From DASZHJ01 sp035280245 (GTDB lineage Bacteria > Pseudomonadota > Alphaproteobacteria > ATCC43930 > CGMCC-115725): a DNA stretch of 16,178 nucleotides. The notes under the pieces are model-generated. The model was not told where the DNA came from and searched no databases. It worked only from the letters and a program-made list of their open reading frames with translations. Made by a program: the position numbers and the translations under genes. The DNA lies in NCBI GenBank assembly GCA_035280245.1, contig DATEGF010000060.1, forward strand, positions 1-16,178, given 5' to 3'. Below are positions 14,324-16,178 of the stretch, one piece after another. Every line of letters starts with the position of its first letter. Position 1 is the stretch's first letter.

Positions 14324-14857
14324 GCCAGGCCATCGCTACCCGCGGCTCCTTCCAAAGAAGGCCCCCGCATCAACGACGACATCCTCGCCCCACGGGTTCG
14401 TTTGGTGGACGAACGGGGCCAAATGCTCGGGGTCGTCACCCGCAACGAGGCGATCGCCAAGGCTATGGAGGCCGGCTACGACCTCGTCGAAGTCTCGCCC
14501 AACGCCGATCCTCCCGTCTGCAAGATCCTCGACTTCGGCAAGTACAAGTACGAGGAGCAGAAGCGCCGCAACGAGGCGCGCAAGAAGCAGAAGGTCATCG
14601 AGGTCAAGGAGATCAAGCTGCGCCCCGGCATCGACGATCACGACTACGACGTGAAGATGCGCAGCATGCTCAAGTTCATCGACGAGGGCGACAAGGTCAA
14701 AGTGACCATGCGCTTCCGCGGCCGCGAGCTCGCGCACCAGGAGCTCGGCATGAACGTGCTGATGCGCGTCAAGGACGACCTCGACAAGGTCGCCAAAGTC
14801 GAGCAGGTGCCCCGCATGGAAGGGCGCCAGATGACCATGGTGATGTCGCCGAAATAA
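14321..14857 (+). CDS. infC: Translation initiation factor IF-3, starting at a non-standard ATC
   Basis: 178 residues from the ATC at 14321 (E. coli IF3 has 180). IF3 binds the 30S subunit, keeps it from joining 50S early and proof-reads the initiator tRNA–start codon pairing. The N-terminal domain holds GPRINDDILAPRVRLVDERG (about 14–33), GVVTRNEAI and YDLVEVSPNADPPVCKILDFGKY in sequence (about 51–73). A lysine/arginine-rich linker (about 74–93) leads to the C-terminal domain with EIKLRPGIDDHDYDVK (about 96–111) and the ending MSPK. The start rests on a strong ribosome site, the correct length and the absence of standard starts. Non-AUG starts on infC are the basis of autoregulation in enterobacteria, since IF3 rejects its own start codon. 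It follows thrS by 84 bp; rpmI and rplT do not follow, as the next gene converges. Confidence 0.95.
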   Translation: MARPSLPAAPSKEGPRINDDILAPRVRLVDERGQMLGVVTRNEAIAKAMEAGYDLVEVSPNADPPVCKILDFGKYKYEEQKRRNEARKKQKVIEVKEIKLRPGIDDHDYDVKMRSMLKFIDEGDKVKVTMRFRGRELAHQELGMNVLMRVKDDLDKVAKVEQVPRMEGRQMTMVMSPK

Positions 14858-14877
14858 CGGCGGCCACTAGTCCGCCG
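14858..14877. terminator. Weak hairpin in the infC / EamA junction
   Basis: CGGCGG (14858–14863) and CCGCCG (14872–14877) form a 6-bp GC stem with an 8-nt loop that contains ACTAGT. It begins immediately after the infC stop and includes the stop codon of the converging EamA gene. No T-run follows on either strand, so it may only be a transcript-end structure. Confidence 0.35.
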
Positions 14878-15799
14878 CGACCGATCCCGGTACGACCCGC
14901 CGCCTGAGATAGGCGGCGGGTCTGCCGTCTATGGCGGCGAGTCCGACGAAGATCAATGCCAATCCGGCGAAGGCGGCCCAGCCGAAGCGCTCGCCGGCGA
15001 AGACCGAGCCGAGTAAGAGCGCGGCGGGCGGCATCAGCAGCGTTACCAAGAGCAGGTTGGTGGCGCCCGCGGTCTTGAGGATGCGGAAGTAGAGCCAGTA
15101 AGCCAGCGCAGTGCCGATGGCGGCTTGCGCCGCGACGGCGGCCAGCGAGAAAGCGCTGGGCGCGAGCGTCCATGGCCGATCGTGCCAGAGCGCGAGCGGC
15201 AGCATCATCATCGCGCTGCTGGTGACCATCCCGGCGGCGGCGACCGTCGGCGAGAGCGCGCGGAAGCGCCGGCCCCACAGGCCCGCGAACGCGTAGGAGA
15301 TCGGCGCCAGCAGGCAGACCAGCTCCGCGACGACCGCGCGGTCAAGTCCCGCGAAGGCACCCGGCCCGATCAGGACCGCGACGCCCGCGAGGCCCAGCAG
15401 CACGCCCGCGACCTTGCCGCCGGTCATCTTCTCGTCAGATGTCAGCGCATGGGCAAGGATCACCGTGAAGAACGGCGTGGTCGCGTTCACGATCGCCGCG
15501 AGCCCGCTCGCGATCGATTGCTGCGCCCAGACGAACATCGTGAAGGGGAACGCGTTGTTGAGGAAACCCATCAATGCGAAGGCGCCCCAGGCCGAGAGCG
15601 AGCGCGGCAGCCGATCGCCCTGGAGATAGACGACGGCGATGAGCGAGGGTGCTGCGAGACCGAGCCGGAGGAACACCGCGGTGAGCGGCGGCAGGCTCTC
15701 GAGCGCGAAGCGGTTCAGCAGAAAGATACCACTCCAGGCGGTCGTGAGGCCTAGCAGGAATCCCCACTCGGCCGGTCCCATGCGCCGCGCCACCGTCAT
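14867..15799 (-). CDS. EamA-family (DMT superfamily) inner-membrane transporter
   Basis: 310 residues with ten predicted membrane helices in two EamA repeats. The first repeat opens with EWGFLLGLTTAWSGIFLLNR and contains the signature LPPLTAVFLRLGLAAP (about 36–51) and SIASGLAAIVNATTPFFTVILA (about 95–116). The second runs from about 155 to 290 and contains GTALAYWLYFRILKTAGATNL and the ending FAGERFGWAAFAGLALIFVGL. Such proteins export amino acids or other metabolites; the substrate cannot be predicted. The ATG at 15799 has GGAG 7 bases upstream; a Met at residue 7 is an alternative. The C-terminal tail is encoded by a strong hairpin. Its stop is 9 bp from that of converging infC. It lies 89 bp downstream of the penicillin-binding protein gene on the same strand. 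Confidence 0.92.
   Translation of the reverse strand: MTVARRMGPAEWGFLLGLTTAWSGIFLLNRFALESLPPLTAVFLRLGLAAPSLIAVVYLQGDRLPRSLSAWGAFALMGFLNNAFPFTMFVWAQQSIASGLAAIVNATTPFFTVILAHALTSDEKMTGGKVAGVLLGLAGVAVLIGPGAFAGLDRAVVAELVCLLAPISYAFAGLWGRRFRALSPTVAAAGMVTSSAMMMLPLALWHDRPWTLAPSAFSLAAVAAQAAIGTALAYWLYFRILKTAGATNLLLVTLLMPPAALLLGSVFAGERFGWAAFAGLALIFVGLAAIDGRPAAYLRRRVVPGSVAAD
14894..14922. terminator. Strong 12-bp hairpin, likely infC transcript terminator inside the EamA coding end
   Basis: GACCCGCCGCCT (14894–14905) and its exact complement AGGCGGCGGGTC (14911–14922) enclose a 5-nt loop, GAGAT. It sits 36 bp after the infC stop, where a terminator would be expected, yet it is coding for the converging gene (residues RPAAYLRRR near its C-terminus). 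The downstream plus-strand bases are only moderately T-rich (TGCCGTCT), so intrinsic termination is plausible but not assured. Confidence 0.5.
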
Positions 15800-15888
15800 G
15801 TCCCGGCTCCGTCAGATTTGGAGCGACACTCTCGACGCACGGCGGCGCGTCGCGCGATCCGTTTCTTGCTGCTGAATTCCGGAATCTG

Positions 15889-16178
15889 TCAGCGCTGATT
15901 GACGACGCGGACGCGTACCTCCGCGCTCCGACCTTCGGCGTCGACGACCGCGATACGAGTGAAACCTTCGCCATCGGGCTCCCAGGCGCCGCTGCCCCCG
16001 AGCGCCGCTTTTTGCAGCGGAGTTCCATTCACGATCCAGGCGAGCGGCTTGGCGCCGCCCTCGGCCTTGAGCGGCAGGCCACCGTGTGCGCCGTCGTCGG
16101 TACGCCATTCGACCACTGCGCCGTCCGGTGGGAACAGGATGCGTGGCGGGGTGCCGGTGCTCTGACGCATGGGACCCG
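15889..16178 (-). CDS. pbpC: Penicillin-binding protein 1C, C-terminal fragment, cut by right window edge
   Basis: 95 residues are visible, ending at the TGA at 15889–15891; the frame stays open to the right edge, so the transglycosylase and transpeptidase domains are outside the window. The ATG at 16170 is internal and should not be taken as the start. The fragment matches the small C-terminal domain of PBP1C (BiPBP_C, PF06832): PRILFPPDGAVVE near its start, LKAEGGAKPLAWIVNG in the middle, then WEPDGEGFTRIAVVDAEGRSA and a final beta-strand VRVRVV. PBP1C enzymes polymerise peptidoglycan in the periplasm, often beside a large alpha-2-macroglobulin gene, which may lie to the right. The 15800–15888 spacer to the EamA gene holds a 10-bp palindrome ATTCCGGAAT (15876–15885) just after the stop and no clear promoter. 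Confidence 0.85.
   Translation of the reverse strand, partial: GPMRQSTGTPPRILFPPDGAVVEWRTDDGAHGGLPLKAEGGAKPLAWIVNGTPLQKAALGGSGAWEPDGEGFTRIAVVDAEGRSAEVRVRVVNQR

Noticed and set aside
14402..14857. infC starting at the TTG at 14402 (151 residues)
   Set aside because: It would drop the conserved N-terminal block GPRINDDI and has no ribosome site, whereas the ATC at 14321 has a perfect one and gives the normal length.
15889..16170. Separate small 93-residue gene starting at the ATG at 16170
   Set aside because: The frame is open upstream to the window edge and the sequence is the C-terminal domain of PBP1C, so the ATG is internal.
1..16178. Search for tRNA, rRNA, CRISPR arrays, insertion-sequence ends, att sites and riboswitches
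   Set aside because: By eye no cloverleaf, regularly spaced repeat array, transposase or terminal inverted repeat pair was found. A covariance-model scan would be needed to exclude small RNAs.

Overview
The window looks like a chromosomal segment of a GC-rich alphaproteobacterium. The pointers are a GST-fold protein with the features of the cell-division factor FzlA, a PAS protein of the PAS_5 type common in that class, and a GT4–GT9–thrS–infC gene order. A Rhodospirillales-like lineage is my best guess, but this is inference and no rRNA is present to settle it. I see no tRNA, rRNA, CRISPR array, insertion sequence, integrase, toxin–antitoxin pair or phage gene. Most of it is ordinary core and transport content, and I found no convincing undescribed multi-gene system.

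Layout. Bases 1–881 (minus strand): the start of a membrane protein running off the left edge, then a PAS_5 sensor-like protein. Bases 1027–1695 (plus): the fzlA-like gene, divergent from the PAS gene. Bases 1699–6801 (minus): a compact operon of RND adaptor, RND pump and a periplasmic TPR protein, read from an AT-rich promoter/operator near 6871–6893. Bases 7175–9325 (plus): an MFS exporter and an atypical SDR oxidoreductase. Bases 9315–10103 (minus): an ABHD10-like serine hydrolase. Bases 10121–14857 (plus): a tight run of GT4 glycosyltransferase, GT9 heptosyltransferase-like enzyme, threonyl-tRNA synthetase (thrS) and translation factor IF3 (infC). Bases 14867–16178 (minus): an EamA/DMT permease and the C-terminus of a penicillin-binding protein 1C that continues past the right edge.

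How the genes work together. The adaptor and pump are two parts of a tripartite drug exporter; the outer-membrane channel must be encoded elsewhere. The two glycosyltransferases probably act on a cell-surface glycan and share a transcript with the translation genes thrS and infC. FzlA and PBP1C both concern division and wall growth but are not adjacent.

The most interesting detail is that infC has no ATG, GTG or TTG start that gives a full-length protein. A strong Shine-Dalgarno sequence sits six bases before an in-frame ATC, which gives a 178-residue IF3. This is the rare-start arrangement that underlies IF3 autoregulation. Other points of interest are paired palindromes in the RND promoter, a paired repeat in front of fzlA, a perfect 12-bp hairpin in the end of the EamA gene that may stop infC transcription, and an SDR lacking the usual catalytic Tyr-x-x-x-Lys.
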